From positions 1 through 6,098 of the forward strand of contig JALWSL010000347.1 of NCBI GenBank assembly GCA_027080405.1: 6,098 nt of DNA. Reading direction: 5' to 3'. The notes beneath the pieces are model-generated. The model was given only the letters and a program-made list of their open reading frames with translations. It did no database searches and was not told the DNA's origin. This document shows positions 5,962-6,098 of the stretch, in pieces (the stretch's first letter is position 1; every line of letters starts with the position of its first letter). Made by a program: the position numbers and the translations under genes. The stretch is from Planctomycetaceae bacterium. Lineage in GTDB: Bacteria > Planctomycetota > Planctomycetia > Planctomycetales > Planctomycetaceae.

Positions 5962-6098
5962 ATGAAAGCAGAAATTTGGGGGCTACTGGCAGAAACTTCG
6001 ATCCATCCCGGATCAGGACAGGACGCAGGCTTTGTAGACCTGCCCGTTGCCAGGGAAGCCGCGACCGATTACCCCGTCATCGTCGGCAGCAGTTTCAA
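5962..6098 (+). CDS. cmr4: Cmr4, type III-B backbone RNase subunit (Cas7-like), 5' end only
   Basis: The first 45 codons are visible before the right window edge. The sequence begins [19 protein letters not shown], then [20 protein letters not shown], a very characteristic Cmr4 N-terminus. Asp26 (codon 6037-6039) aligns by position with the catalytic Asp26 of Pyrococcus furiosus Cmr4, the residue that cuts target RNA at 6-nucleotide intervals, so target-RNA cleavage should be preserved. The family normally has roughly 300 residues, so most of the gene lies outside. Start support comes from the ribosome binding site at 5952-5957 and from full alignment of the N-terminus with the family from Met1. 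Confidence 0.92.
   Translation, partial: MKAEIWGLLAETSIHPGSGQDAGFVDLPVAREAATDYPVIVGSSF

Noticed and set aside
1..6098. CRISPR array or mobile element
   Set aside because: No regularly spaced repeats, no transposase-like reading frame and no terminal inverted repeats were found in the window.

Overview
The window is a bacterial CRISPR-Cas locus read entirely on the + strand. It holds most of the front half of a type III-B (Cmr) effector operon, with a CARF-HEPN ancillary nuclease gene at its head. At the left edge is the tail of a gene that looks like csb2, the Cas5/Cas6-type RAMP of type I-G (formerly I-U) systems. Base composition is balanced. Genes are tightly packed, most starts have good Shine-Dalgarno sequences and one start is TTG. 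This says bacterium; the phylum cannot be fixed from the sequence. No CRISPR array, tRNA, rRNA or insertion sequence is visible.

Layout: 3-275, 3' end of a probable csb2-like gene; 276-389, a 114-base gap, the only place before cmr4 where an operon promoter could lie; 390-1655, a CARF-HEPN protein of the TIGR02710/Cas02710 (Csm6-like) type; 1670-2857, cmr1; 2850-4793, cmr2 (cas10) interrupted by one in-frame TAG at 4257-4259; 4780-5910, cmr3; 5911-5961, a short gap with a ribosome binding site; 5962 to the right edge, the first 45 codons of cmr4. The gene order matches a standard cmr1-2-3-4 operon, so cmr5 and cmr6 would be expected to the right.

How the parts should work together, from knowledge of the families: Cmr1, Cmr3 and Cmr4 build the crRNA-guided RNA-binding complex around Cmr2/Cas10. 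Cmr4 cuts target RNA; its key Asp26 is present here. On target binding, the Cas10 palm (GGDD at residues 404-407) makes cyclic oligoadenylate, which activates the CARF domain of the ancillary protein and switches on its HEPN RNase (R366, H373). This Cas10 has no N-terminal HD DNase domain, so signalling through the CARF-HEPN protein should be its main output. Cmr complexes carry no crRNA-processing enzyme, so a neighbouring Csb2 (Cas6-like) could supply crRNAs; that is inference.

The most notable observation is the single amber codon inside cas10. The reading frame and the family-like sequence continue unbroken on both sides of it. It removes the last part of Palm2 and the whole C-terminal D4 domain unless it is read through, complemented in trans by a re-initiated fragment, or is a sequencing error. 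Everything else in the operon looks intact.
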